Source of the DNA: Bacteroidota bacterium
GTDB taxonomy: Bacteria; Bacteroidota; Bacteroidia; Bacteroidales; JAAAOM01
Reading direction: 5' to 3'
Assembly: GCA_009908855.1 (NCBI GenBank)
Contig: JAAAOM010000046.1
Coordinates: 30,582 to 94,581, forward strand
Length of the DNA: 64,000 nucleotides
Shown piece by piece: positions 50,901 through 58,651 of this stretch. The translations under genes and the position numbers were made by a program. Each line of letters begins with the position of its first letter. Within the stretch, counting starts at the first letter, position 1. The notes below the pieces were generated by a model. The model made no database searches and was not told where the DNA came from. It was given only the letters and a program-made list of their open reading frames with translations.

Positions 50901-52145
50901 GACCTACCTCAGCAATTGGATATTTATGAGAAATCAGACTTTAAAGAAACGAAAAGAATCAAACAACCCTTGCTGGATAAGGCATATAAGAACTTTATTG
51001 AAGCTGAGAACCACCCTTTGAAAATTAAATTTGAGGAATTCTGTAAGAAGGAAAAATACTGGCTCGATGATTATGCACTGTTCCTTATAATGCGTGAATC
51101 ATTCAACAAAGCACCGTGGAATACCTGGCCCGAGCAATACCGTTTCAGGGATCCGATCGCATTGCGGAAATTTAGTCGCGATTATAAAAATAACCTGGAT
51201 AAGGAAAAGTTTTTCCAGTTCTTGTTTTTTGAGCAATGGCACGCGCTTAAACAATATGCCAATAACAAAGACATTCAATTATTTGGAGATATTCCGATTT
51301 ATTTAAGCTATGACAGTGCTGATGTTTGGGCGCACCCACAATATTTCAGGTTAGATGAAAATATGGATATGACACATGTGGCCGGTGTACCACCCGATTA
51401 TTTTAATGACGAGGGACAGTTTTGGGGAATGCCCGTTTTTGTTTGGGAAACGCTGAAAAAAAACGGGTATGAATGGTGGATACGGCGTCTGAGAAAAAAT
51501 CTTGAGATGGTAGACCTGCTGCGAATTGATCATTTTCGGGCCTTTGCCGATTACTGGGAGATACCTGCCAATGCCACATCGGCTAAAGAGGGGGAATGGA
51601 AGGAAGGCCCGGGAGAAGAATTTTTCAGAACCCTGCAAAAAGCGTTTCCTTCAATGCCTTTCGTGGCAGAAGACCTGGGCGATATTGGAGAATCGGTGTA
51701 TACCTTACGTGATAAGTTTGAATTACCGGGCATGAGCGTGCTGCAGTTCGGTTTTGGCAAAGACAAAGCCAAATCCGTCCATGCACCCAACAATCATAAA
51801 TACAACAGTGTTGTTTACACCGGAACGCATGATAATAATACCGTTCAGGGATGGTATAAAATGGAAGCGGATAAACAGACATTGAAAAAATTAGCGGTTG
51901 ATGCACCCAAAAAAATCAAAGAAAAAAATATTCATAACACCTTTATATTAATGGCTTATCAGTCAGTAGCTAAAATAGCCATCATTCCCATCCAGGATTT
52001 TTTGGGACTTGGGACAGAAGCGCGTATGAACATACCGTCTACTGATAAATGCAACTGGCAATTCCGAATACCCAAAAATGCTTTGGCCAGGCATTTAGAA
52101 AACCGCATTAAAAAATGGATGAAAGCCAATGGAAGAGGATTATAA
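47913..52145 (+). CDS. treY: malto-oligosyltrehalose synthase fused to 4-alpha-glucanotransferase
   Basis: This is a 1410-residue fusion. Residues 1 to about 850 are TreY, which turns the reducing-end glucose linkage of maltodextrin into trehalose: YRIQFSKDFTFNDL, DIVPNHMSYSANNPW, Asp310 in GLRIDHVDG, and STHDTKRGEDARARLN. Residues about 910-1410 are MalQ, which disproportionates maltodextrins: RHAGILAHITSLPG.YPSGDFG, Asp1206 in LLRIDHFRA, Glu1253 in VAEDLGDI and Asp1307 in GTHDNNTVQGWY. The upstream frame begins at a TTG at 47880, but the conserved TreY start is the ATG at 47913. It is the last gene of the island. Confidence 0.94.
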   Translation: MAYNPVSTYRIQFSKDFTFNDLLSILDYLHELGIKTIYASPVFESEPGSTHGYNVINPHRINPEIGTYQQFEILQKELKKRSMGWLQDIVPNHMSYSANNPWIADIFERGAHSSYYHYFDILWNHPDPSLPGKVLLPVLGSLPDQAILNKEINLEYQNKSFVLTYFDQHFPADVLSYNNILRALPVDELPPELDGLLKKMFKSLNQLSSWENLKNELYQLYTESEKVKKYIDGCVENINENARKFRNIIDIQVFKPAYWKTTRRLINYRRFFTVNDLISLNMQTGTVFNDYHSFLFELMEKDFIQGLRIDHVDGLFEPQAYLARLRENIGLDRYLVVEKILEHNERLEATWPVQGTTGYDFLALVNNLLTNEHSEVQLNKTYDEFRVGTKRAYDELVYRKKAFILKEHMAGDLDNLYHTFNKLLQDIHTKLKPEKLKQALYEFLLASPVYRIYKDGEYLSKPQEKLLKETFSRALDRNSNLKKELKFLRTIFLDTKNKYADYRPEIDAIFNRCMQYAGPLMAKGVEDTAFYTFNRYIVHNEVGDSPSYFGVTIEDFHTEMKHNYHVSPLSMNTTSTHDTKRGEDARARLNVLADMPEEWGKKVNEWHQLNEPLKNKNKGRVIPSSNDEYFIYQAILGALPMDGKPTEDFKRRLNEYLVKVLREAKMESSWADPDEYYEQYTLSFAQRIIDDDHKFLKSLGNFHKKLNYYGIINSLNQVILKLTCTGTPDIYQGSEHWNFSFVDPDNRRPIDYAGLSKELDKLKKEANTSGDFLNNLWKNATDGSIKMWLHYKLLNERRLNPELFAKGEYIPLTVKGKFKDFVLAYARHYKNNWIIVVLPLHLGHFHQEKGKSAIQKFNWKNTTIHLPDFGPEIWQDIMDKNNQIEVKKKISVSKLLTNLPFGIYVSQKEPFDRHAGILAHITSLPGKYPSGDFGTEAYRFVDFLERCHQKYWQILPLNQTVEESAFSPYSSVSAFAGNTLLINMDKLVEQQLLTKKDLPQQLDIYEKSDFKETKRIKQPLLDKAYKNFIEAENHPLKIKFEEFCKKEKYWLDDYALFLIMRESFNKAPWNTWPEQYRFRDPIALRKFSRDYKNNLDKEKFFQFLFFEQWHALKQYANNKDIQLFGDIPIYLSYDSADVWAHPQYFRLDENMDMTHVAGVPPDYFNDEGQFWGMPVFVWETLKKNGYEWWIRRLRKNLEMVDLLRIDHFRAFADYWEIPANATSAKEGEWKEGPGEEFFRTLQKAFPSMPFVAEDLGDIGESVYTLRDKFELPGMSVLQFGFGKDKAKSVHAPNNHKYNSVVYTGTHDNNTVQGWYKMEADKQTLKKLAVDAPKKIKEKNIHNTFILMAYQSVAKIAIIPIQDFLGLGTEARMNIPSTDKCNWQFRIPKNALARHLENRIKKWMKANGRGL

Positions 52146-52498
52146 ACTATATCTTCAGGTTAGCAAGTCAATAACTATGATTAACCGAATGGTAATCATT
52201 AATATGTAAAAAAAATAATTTACATTCCGGATCACTCGATTCAATTCATATAAAAATACATTAGTTTGAACTTTGACAAATTGAACTGAGACAGTGTTCG
52301 GAAAACTATCGGAATAAACCACTGATAAAATTCCCTTTCCATGCCTGCGCGGGGAAGGAGTGGTGCTTTGTAAAAGTTGTGTGCAACGTAATTTATTAAA
52401 ATCTTAACCTGTCAAAGTAGAATTAGGAATGATCAATATTACATGCGCCATTTTAATTCTAATTTTTAAGTATTTTGCATAAGCATTTGCATTAAACT
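52146..52498. other. intergenic stretch after the glucan island
   Basis: These 353 bases contain no recognisable gene or RNA. No strong terminator hairpin follows treY-malQ. A TATTTTG near 52473 resembles a -7 element one base short for the hydrolase gene, with no matching -33 element. Confidence 0.5.
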
Positions 52499-53218
52499 AT
52501 GAAATATGTATTCATTCTTCTAATGCTTACCATGGTAATGAAAAATGAGGTGAGGGCAGATGTCGGGCATCCGGTCATATATCTTATTCCCGGTCAGGGT
52601 TCAGATGCTCGTGTGTTCAGCTATTTAACACTGGATGATTCATTTGAAATACGGTACATTAAATATGCTATACCACATGATACCTTATCTATGAGGGAAT
52701 ATGCTCAGGTTTTATCCGAACAAATTAATACGAGCGAACGGTTTATTTTAATTGGTGTCTCATTGGGTGGGATGTTGGCAGTTGAAATGGCAGATTTTAT
52801 GGAGCCGGAAAAAGTAATAATCATATCCAGCGCCAAACACAGACATGAGTTACCATGGCGCTATACCTTCCAACGTAAAGTGCCGGTTTATAGATTATTA
52901 CCTGATAGATTGGCCAAAATCGGGGCGCAGATGTTACAACCTATTGTTGAACCAGATCGCAAGAATGAAAAAGAGGTATGTAAGCAGATGCTTGCAGACA
53001 AAGAGCCTGCCTTTCTTGGTCGCACCATTGAAATGATCATCAATTGGGATAGACATGAAGCACCTGATGCCGACATAATACATATACATGGTGATAACGA
53101 TCATACCATACCCATCCGGAATGTACAATATGATTATGTTGTTAAGAATGGCTCTCACATGATGATTCTCACACAGGGAGGAGAATTAAGTGAAATAATA
53201 AAGGCATTCATCCGATGA
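52499..53218 (+). CDS. alpha/beta hydrolase, exported
   Basis: This 239-residue protein has an N-terminal signal peptide (residues 1 to about 20, hydrophobic YVFILLMLTMVM). The alpha/beta-hydrolase fold shows the oxyanion strand YLIPGQGSDARVF, the nucleophile elbow GVSLGG (Ser near residue 83), an acidic residue in HIHGDNDHTIP and the catalytic His in NGSHMMI. Substrate unknown; relatives include esterases and lipases. It is transcribed alone between the glucan island and an uncharacterised region. Confidence 0.82.
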   Translation: MKYVFILLMLTMVMKNEVRADVGHPVIYLIPGQGSDARVFSYLTLDDSFEIRYIKYAIPHDTLSMREYAQVLSEQINTSERFILIGVSLGGMLAVEMADFMEPEKVIIISSAKHRHELPWRYTFQRKVPVYRLLPDRLAKIGAQMLQPIVEPDRKNEKEVCKQMLADKEPAFLGRTIEMIINWDRHEAPDADIIHIHGDNDHTIPIRNVQYDYVVKNGSHMMILTQGGELSEIIKAFIR

Positions 53219-53580
53219 GGGTACAATACGTCTTCTTGTGCATTGTAAATCATGCTATCATCCAAATCCGTCATACATATTGTGCATTTTAATGCAACTT
53301 CATTATATTTAATCCGGAAATTTATAAATGCAACATGATCAGGCATACCAAAAAGGCGTTGACAATAATCACAGGCAGGATGTTCATATTTGGCATCAAC
53401 GGGAAAAGCAATTCTGTTATCTTTGAATCCTTTTCAATCCTCTGTCGTTAACCTGTTTTATGGCAAAGACATGATCATTGTTAAATCTGACTTTGAGTGC
53501 GAACAAATGGAGCACCGGGTTGAGTCAAAAGGGTTCAAAAGTTCACATGTAAATATTAATTTTCAATAATATCATTACGA
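53219..53580. other. intergenic stretch with fragmentary frames
   Basis: This stretch has no supported gene. Two short frames (a 38-codon one from 53334, and one reading about 53375-53569 and ending FKSSHVNINFQ without a clear start) have protein-like stretches but no recognisable homology. They may be decay products or chance. Confidence 0.35.
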
Positions 53581-54138
53581 ATGGAAATAAAAGGGAGTGC
53601 TTTACTGGCCATACGAGATTATGTTAAAACTTATCACAAAAATGATTATTTGAAATGGTTGAATGCATTAAATGATGAGGCAAAAACACTTTACAACAAT
53701 GCAATTGACAGTACAAAATGGTTTCCGGTATCGGTTTATGCTGTTGAACCTATGAAAGTTATCAGTAATTTATTTCACAATAACGACATGAAAAGAACAG
53801 CCTGGGAGGGCGGTCGCTTCAGTGCTGAAAATGCATTAAAAGGAATATATAAGTTTTTTGTAAAAGCATCTACACCTCATTTTATCATTTCAAGAGCCGG
53901 TAATATTTTTGAACGATATTATCGTCCCTGTCGAATGTCCGTAACATCGAGTGAAGATCATCGCGTTGTACTGGATATGACCGATATTAGTGATTCTGAT
54001 GAGCACATTGAGTACCGAATAGCCGGCTGGATTGAAAAAGCCCTGGAAATATCAGGTTGCAAAAATGTAACAGTTGAAATCACACAATCAATTGCAAAAG
54101 GCCATCTATCAACAAAATTTATCTCGGAATGGAATTGA
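53581..54138 (+). CDS. uncharacterised protein, DUF2378/TIGR02265-like
   Basis: This 185-residue soluble protein has no signal peptide. The order WFPVSVYAVEPMKVISNLF, then GGRFSAENALKGIYKFF, then a beta-rich C-terminal part (RMSVTSSEDHRVVLDMTDI and the final SIAKGHLSTKF) recalls the DUF2378 (TIGR02265) and heme-NO-binding-like/V4R-like fold families known mainly from other phyla. This is a pattern judgement, not a search. No heme-binding His can be assigned. It stands alone, so its role is unknown. Confidence 0.6.
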   Translation: MEIKGSALLAIRDYVKTYHKNDYLKWLNALNDEAKTLYNNAIDSTKWFPVSVYAVEPMKVISNLFHNNDMKRTAWEGGRFSAENALKGIYKFFVKASTPHFIISRAGNIFERYYRPCRMSVTSSEDHRVVLDMTDISDSDEHIEYRIAGWIEKALEISGCKNVTVEITQSIAKGHLSTKFISEWN

Positions 54139-54242
54139 TCCTTTGGATTAAGCTAATTTCAGTTGTTTGTTTTCACTCAGGGAACTTGTTATAAGTTTGA
54201 TTCTTGTAGTGTGTATCATATTGAGCTGACTTTCCTAACGGA

Positions 54243-54731
54243 CTAGACAATAACTTTAAAATATTTTAGATCAGTGTTATTTAATTCAATACACTTAATT
54301 TCTATTTTTTTAAAATCTGGTTGATATTCATTGTTAAAATATTCCATTAAAGTGTTTAGATATTTTACAGCTCTTTTAAAATGCTTATCATAGGTAAAAA
54401 AAGCACTTGTTCTTTTATCATGTAAATTTTCATTCACAAGGTATCGTGACCTTCTTGAAAGTGCATTGAGTTTTTTATAGGCTAAATAATCATTTTGACT
54501 TAATGCACAAAGTGATAATTGATTATCGAAGTTGATTGCGTTTTCAACTTCCTCATGACTTCTATAATGTTGGCCGGTTTTATTTGCTATATGCGCATTA
54601 ATCAAATGAAGAGCAGTATAAAAGCAAACAGTTACTTTCCAATCCCAATAGGCAGATTCGTTTTTACAAATATTTTCAAGAAATTGGAGATTATCTTTAG
54701 ATTTTGCTAAATGTTCCTCAAACTTCGGCAT
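54243..54731 (-). CDS. HEPN-like protein
   Basis: This is a 162-residue helical protein from the ATG at 54731; a TTG two codons earlier is an alternative. The segment YWDWKVTVCFYTALHLINAHI followed by HYRSHEEVENAI matches HEPN-like proteins with a conserved Tyr/Ala/Leu/His helix and a downstream His. HEPN domains are often RNases in toxin-antitoxin and defence modules, but the catalytic R-x4-6-H is not clearly present, so activity is unproven. It overlaps the partner gene by 14 bases and is AT-rich compared with its neighbours, which suggests acquisition as a two-gene unit. Confidence 0.6.
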   Translation of the reverse strand: MPKFEEHLAKSKDNLQFLENICKNESAYWDWKVTVCFYTALHLINAHIANKTGQHYRSHEEVENAINFDNQLSLCALSQNDYLAYKKLNALSRRSRYLVNENLHDKRTSAFFTYDKHFKRAVKYLNTLMEYFNNEYQPDFKKIEIKCIELNNTDLKYFKVIV

Positions 54732-55209
54732 TATCAATATAAATTTTATATTGCTCAGGAATAGTATAATTATCTTCCTCTTCCAGTATTGTGGTACTTA
54801 CATGAATTCCAAAGTCCTTGAACATGTTATTAACTTTAGCTTCTGTTAATAATAAAGCATCCTCACTTTTTTCATCATCATTCCGAATGATAGCAAATAT
54901 TAAAAGTTTGTTAGTTGCATAGTGCATTCCTAATTTTAATGGCTGATTTTTTTCATATTCTTTCAAGATTTTACCATAAGCGTATATTGCCTTTTCAATC
55001 AAAGCCATTGAGGAAGTCTGCATTATTTGTGAATGCACTTCAGAAGAATTTTTTAATAAGCCATGATAAAAATCCTCGGTTTCTTTGTCAGCAAATCCCA
55101 TACGTATGCTTTGTTGATCATTTTTCAAATGTTTGAAAATTTCATCAAACAGCATGTCTAACGCATTTTGAGTTGATGTCGTATGCTTTGTTGTATTCAT
55201 TTTTTGCAA
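54718..55209 (-). CDS. unknown partner of the HEPN-like protein
   Basis: This 163-residue protein lies upstream of, and overlaps by 14 bases, the HEPN-like gene. The N-terminal half is helical (ALDMLFDEIFKHLKND and SMALIEKAIYAYGKIL). The C-terminal half looks alpha/beta, with a strand KLLIFAIIRND, a helix, and IHVSTTILEEE. This could be a degenerate nucleotidyltransferase-like or antitoxin-like fold, but no GSxxxGxxxxxSDxD-type motif is visible. I do not recognise a family. The start may be the first ATG (55209) or the one three codons later. Translational coupling to the HEPN-like gene is likely. Confidence 0.6.
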   Translation of the reverse strand: MQKMNTTKHTTSTQNALDMLFDEIFKHLKNDQQSIRMGFADKETEDFYHGLLKNSSEVHSQIMQTSSMALIEKAIYAYGKILKEYEKNQPLKLGMHYATNKLLIFAIIRNDDEKSEDALLLTEAKVNNMFKDFGIHVSTTILEEEDNYTIPEQYKIYIDNAEV

Positions 55210-55490
55210 AATATATGCATTAATTTATACTGAGAAACGATGAAAAGGTTATAGATGTCTTTGTTTTGTGTTCAAATATATACTTAAATTTATTAAAAAT
55301 ATTTTATCAACGAGTAAAAAAGTAACAAATTAGATAAACTATAGTTTTATTTAAATTATGGTTGGATCAGATATAATAAACAGAGCCGTGCGTGGTCTTG
55401 CGTACGACAGGATACTAAAATCTGTAAAACAAGAGGTTAATTAAATAAAATCAGCGTATTTAAAATATGCTTACGCAATTCTTCGGGACG
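55210..55490. other. AT-rich gap with one small frame
   Basis: The gap between the HEPN pair and the low-complexity tract holds a 28-codon frame (55358-55444, beginning MVGSDIINRAVRGLAYDRIL) that cannot be confirmed. A palindrome GCGTATTTAAAATATGC lies near 55454-55470. Nothing else is recognisable. Confidence 0.35.
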
Positions 55491-55554
55491 CACATGCACA
55501 CGCAATCACACTCACACACTCACACTCTCACACTCAAACTCACACTCAAACTCA
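55491..55554. repeat. (CACTCA)-type low-complexity tract
   Basis: About 64 bases are built from CACACT, CTCACA and CTCAAA units on the plus strand, which are GA/GT-rich on the minus strand. The tract ends 2 bases before the 3' end of tRNA-Leu. Units vary, so it is an imperfect microsatellite and not a CRISPR array. Confidence 0.85.
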
Positions 55555-55556
55555 TT

Positions 55557-55644
55557 TGGTACCCGGAGTGGGACTTGAACCCACACAGCCATAATGGCCA
55601 CAGGATTTTAAGTCCTGCGCGTCTACCAGTTCCGCCATCCGGGC
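55557..55644 (-). tRNA. tRNA-Leu (anticodon TAA)
   Basis: On the minus strand it begins GCCCGGATGGCGGAACTGG. The anticodon loop CTTAAAA between GGA and TCC gives anticodon TAA. A long variable arm typical of tRNA-Leu follows, then the T loop GGGTTCAAGTCCC. The acceptor stem closes with one G:T pair, and an encoded CCA ends at 55557. Confidence 0.96.
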
Positions 55645-55662
55645 ATTTTGTAGACCAATTGT

Positions 55663-55688
55663 GAAAAAAAATCCCGACTTGTATCGGG
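55663..55688 (-). terminator. hairpin with T-run between the two tRNA genes
   Basis: On the minus strand, CCCGA, a six-base loop and TCGGG are followed by A and eight T. It lies after tRNA-Gly and before tRNA-Leu, so it may terminate part of the transcript or aid processing. Confidence 0.65.
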
Positions 55689-55702
55689 CATTATAATATT
55701 AG

Positions 55703-55775
<73 letters not shown>

Positions 55776-55809
55776 AGAAACGGAGCAATTCCGCTTTTTT
55801 AAGGTGATG

Positions 55810-55839
55810 CAAAGATATTTAAAAATATTTATCCGCAAA
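55810..55839 (-). promoter_or_regulatory. promoter of the tRNA genes
   Basis: On the minus strand, TTTG (55836-55839), an 18-base spacer and TATCTTTG (55810-55817) match both elements of the Bacteroidota promoter, about 35 bases before tRNA-Gly. Confidence 0.75.
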
Positions 55840-55969
55840 AAAATTTTAGTGCAAAACTGATCAGGAGCATCTAACACTTATATTTTGTTTTTGTCAAACG
55901 TAAATGATCATTCGTTGAATTTCACAGTCATTGGTCAACATTCTTTAACATAGATACTTTTTTGCCGTA

Positions 55970-56073
55970 ATTTAGTATAAATGATAACATAAGTAATATC
56001 ATTTCAGGGTTAATAAAGCGTTTAGTAATTTTCATGGTTTACTTAAAATGAGCCGCCTTTGGGCGGCTTTTTT
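55970..56073 (+). ncRNA. candidate small RNA upstream of era
   Basis: No plus-strand gene precedes the strong terminator at 56051-56073, yet something must be terminated there. A -7-like TACTTTTTTG (55955-55964) could start an RNA of about 100 bases. It would contain a first hairpin AAATGATA/TATCATTT (55979-55986 with 55997-56004) and end in the terminator. No known RNA family is recognised. Confidence 0.35.
56051..56073 (+). terminator. strong terminator before era
   Basis: AGCCGCC and GGCGGCT form a perfect seven-pair GC-rich stem with a TTTG loop, followed by TTTTT. It lies upstream of the era promoter. Confidence 0.88.
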
Positions 56074-56081
56074 AATGGCCA

Positions 56082-56111
56082 TTGCACAAACTATTTTATT
56101 CTATACTTTTG
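56082..56111 (+). promoter_or_regulatory. era promoter
   Basis: TTG (56082-56084), a 19-base spacer and TACTTTTG (56104-56111) match the Bacteroidota promoter, 17 bases before the era start codon. Confidence 0.7.
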
Positions 56112-56128
56112 TATTCTTTTTCAGGCAA

Positions 56129-57010
56129 ATGGATCATAAAGCAGGTTTTGTAAATATTGTGGGAAATGCCAATGTGGGTAAATCTACCTTAATGAATTTA
56201 ATGGTGGGTGAAAAACTTTCCATTGTATCCAATAAGGCGCAAACCACGAGGCAACGAATTCATGGAATCGTTAATGGTGACGATTATCAAATTGTTTTTT
56301 CTGATACTCCCGGCATCCTTAAACCCGCCTATAAATTGCAGGAATCGATGATGCGGTTTGTGCGAACGGCCATTGAAGATGCCGATTTGCTTTTGTATGT
56401 AACAGATGTGATGGAGGATAAAGCCAAAAATGAAACCTATATTCAACAAATAAATCAACTACCCATTACCAAACTGGTACTTATTAATAAAATTGATCTG
56501 TTACAGGATGAAAATGAAATACATAAGCATGTGCAGTCCATGCAGCAACTTTTTCCGGAAACCAACATACTGCCTATATCAGCATTGACCGGATACAACA
56601 CGGATCAGATTGCTGAAACCATTAAAAAACTGCTGCCTGAAAGTCCTCCATATTTTGACAAAGAGGCATTAACCGATAAGCCCGAGCGTTTTTTTGTTTC
56701 TGAAATTGTCCGTGAAAAAATACTGAATCTTTACAAGCAGGAAATTCCGTACGCCGTTGAAGTAGGTATCGACTCCTTTAAGGAGGGAGATGATATAGAT
56801 CGTATCCGGGCTATCATTTATGTGATGCGTGAATCGCAAAAGGGCATTATCATAGGCAATAAAGGCACGTCAATCAAACAATTGGGTATTGAAGCCCGCA
56901 AAGAAATGGAAGCATTTCTCGGGAAAAAAGTATATTTGGAACTCTTTGTAAAAATAAAAAAGGATTGGCGGAATAACGATCAACTATTAAAATCATTTGG
57001 TTACCAATAA
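56129..57010 (+). CDS. era: GTPase Era
   Basis: Era is an essential GTPase for 30S ribosome maturation that binds the 3' end of 16S rRNA. From the ATG at 56129 it has 293 residues. The GTPase motifs are GNANVGKST (G1), TTRQR (G2), DTPG (G3), NKID (G4) and SAL (G5). The C-terminal KH domain has IIGNKGTSIKQLGIEAR. The frame is open from 56048, but those codons are the terminator and promoter. G1 reads GNANVGKS instead of the more usual GRPNVGKS, which still satisfies the P-loop. It starts a run with a Dabb gene and der. Confidence 0.96.
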   Translation: MDHKAGFVNIVGNANVGKSTLMNLMVGEKLSIVSNKAQTTRQRIHGIVNGDDYQIVFSDTPGILKPAYKLQESMMRFVRTAIEDADLLLYVTDVMEDKAKNETYIQQINQLPITKLVLINKIDLLQDENEIHKHVQSMQQLFPETNILPISALTGYNTDQIAETIKKLLPESPPYFDKEALTDKPERFFVSEIVREKILNLYKQEIPYAVEVGIDSFKEGDDIDRIRAIIYVMRESQKGIIIGNKGTSIKQLGIEARKEMEAFLGKKVYLELFVKIKKDWRNNDQLLKSFGYQ

Positions 57011-57024
57011 AATTTTGACTTAAT

Positions 57025-57330
57025 ATGATCAAACACATTGTACTTTGGAAGTTGGATGATTCCTACTCCAAAACAGAAAAAGAAATGCATATCCATAATA
57101 TGCAAAAAGAATTGCTGGGTTTAAAAGGGAAAATTACAGCATTGAAGGCAATAAGTGTTTATACTAATGATAAACGGGCCGCTGAAAATAATTACGACCT
57201 TATACTGGATACGGAATTCGACTCATTGGATGATTTGAATACCTATCAGGTACACCCCGATCACCAGGCTGTTGTAGAATCTATTGGACCGATTAAGAAA
57301 AACAGGGCAGCCATTGATTTTGAAATCTAA
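57025..57330 (+). CDS. Dabb-family (stress-responsive alpha/beta-barrel) protein
   Basis: This 101-residue dimeric ferredoxin-like protein of the Dabb family begins IKHIVLWKL and has the conserved late segment NTYQVHPDHQAVVESIGPI. Family members are small cytoplasmic proteins of varied or unknown activity, some related to stress. It lies 14 bases after era and 13 before der, so it is probably co-transcribed with the two GTPases, though no functional link is established. Confidence 0.9.
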   Translation: MIKHIVLWKLDDSYSKTEKEMHIHNMQKELLGLKGKITALKAISVYTNDKRAAENNYDLILDTEFDSLDDLNTYQVHPDHQAVVESIGPIKKNRAAIDFEI

Positions 57331-57343
57331 ATAACATAGTGCA

Positions 57344-58651
57344 TTGAATAAGATTGTAGCCATTGTAGGCCGACCCAATGTGGGTAAATCTACCCTTTTT
57401 AACCGGTTAACCGAAACACGCAGTGCCATTGTTGACGAGACCAGTGGTGTTACACGCGACCGCCATTATGGCAAAGCCTGGTGGAACGGTGTGGAGTTTT
57501 CGGTTATTGATACGGGCGGATACGTTACCAATTCCGATGATATATTTGAAGAAGAAATTCGCAAACAGGTAAATCTGGCTATTGAGGAGGCCAATGTGAT
57601 TGTTTTTGTTGTAGATGTGCAAAATGGCATCACCGATTTGGATGATGCTGTGGCTACAATATTGCGTAAATCCAACAAGCCTGTCTTCCTCGTGGTTAAT
57701 AAAGTGGATAATTCCAACCTGCAATATGATGCGCAGGAATTCTATGCGCTGGGACTGGGAGATATCTACTGCATCTCATCGGTAAACGGGAGTGGTACAG
57801 GTGATTTGTTAGATAAGATAGTACCTGAACTACCTGCGGAACAAGTGGAAGAGGACAATGAAATTCCCCGATATGCCGTCGTTGGACGGCCCAATGTTGG
57901 CAAATCATCACTCATTAATGCGCTGGTTGGCGAAGAACGCAATATTGTTACACCAATTGCCGGCACAACCAGAGACTCCATTAATACACGATTTAATAAA
58001 TTCAACCATGATTTTATTTTGGTGGATACAGCCGGATTGCGAAAGAAAGGTAAAGTACATGAAAACCTGGAATTTTATTCTGTAATGCGTTCCGTCAGGG
58101 CCATTGAACAATCAGAAGTATGTCTACTTTTAATCGATGCCAACAATGGCGTCGAAAGTCAGGACCTGAATATTTTTCATCTCATTGTCAGAAATCGAAA
58201 AGGCGTGGTTGTACTTATTAATAAATGGGATTTACTGGATAAAAGCGATCACGGCTTTACAAAACAATACGAAGAATCGGTTCGGAAAAAACTGGAACCC
58301 TTCAGGGATGTACCGGTTATTTTCACCTCTGCCACCGAAAAGCAACGAATATTAAAGGTGCTGGAACAGGCCGCACAGGTTTATGAAAACCGTCGACGCC
58401 GGGTACCGACCTCCAAACTGAACCAGGTCATGCTCGAAGAAATACAAAAACACCCGCCACCGGCTGTGAAAGGAAAATATATCAAAATAAAATATGTGAG
58501 CCAGCTTCCTACCTACTCGCCATCATTTGCTTTTTTTTGTAACTTGCCTCAGTATGTACGAGACCCTTACAAACGGTTTGTTGAAAATCGTTTGCGGGAA
58601 CATTTTAACTTTACAGGTGTTCCCGTTCAAATATTTTTCAGGAAGAAGTAA
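57344..58651 (+). CDS. der: GTPase Der (EngA)
   Basis: Der is a 50S ribosome assembly GTPase with two G domains. The 435-residue protein has [14 protein letters not shown] at residue 8 and a second [14 protein letters not shown] near residue 181, each with DTGG or DTAG and NKxD motifs. A C-terminal KH-like domain ends in [11 protein letters not shown]. The start is a TTG at 57344 directly before the conserved [11 protein letters not shown]. The stop codon shares a base with the following lipoprotein start. Confidence 0.97.
   Translation: MNKIVAIVGRPNVGKSTLFNRLTETRSAIVDETSGVTRDRHYGKAWWNGVEFSVIDTGGYVTNSDDIFEEEIRKQVNLAIEEANVIVFVVDVQNGITDLDDAVATILRKSNKPVFLVVNKVDNSNLQYDAQEFYALGLGDIYCISSVNGSGTGDLLDKIVPELPAEQVEEDNEIPRYAVVGRPNVGKSSLINALVGEERNIVTPIAGTTRDSINTRFNKFNHDFILVDTAGLRKKGKVHENLEFYSVMRSVRAIEQSEVCLLLIDANNGVESQDLNIFHLIVRNRKGVVVLINKWDLLDKSDHGFTKQYEESVRKKLEPFRDVPVIFTSATEKQRILKVLEQAAQVYENRRRRVPTSKLNQVMLEEIQKHPPPAVKGKYIKIKYVSQLPTYSPSFAFFCNLPQYVRDPYKRFVENRLREHFNFTGVPVQIFFRKK

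Noticed and set aside
55491..55554. CRISPR-like repeat array
   Set aside because: Units are 6 bases and imperfect with no spacers; this is a microsatellite.
56048..56128. 27-codon extension at the start of era
   Set aside because: Those codons are the GC-rich terminator and the era promoter; the GTPase domain starts right after the ATG at 56129.
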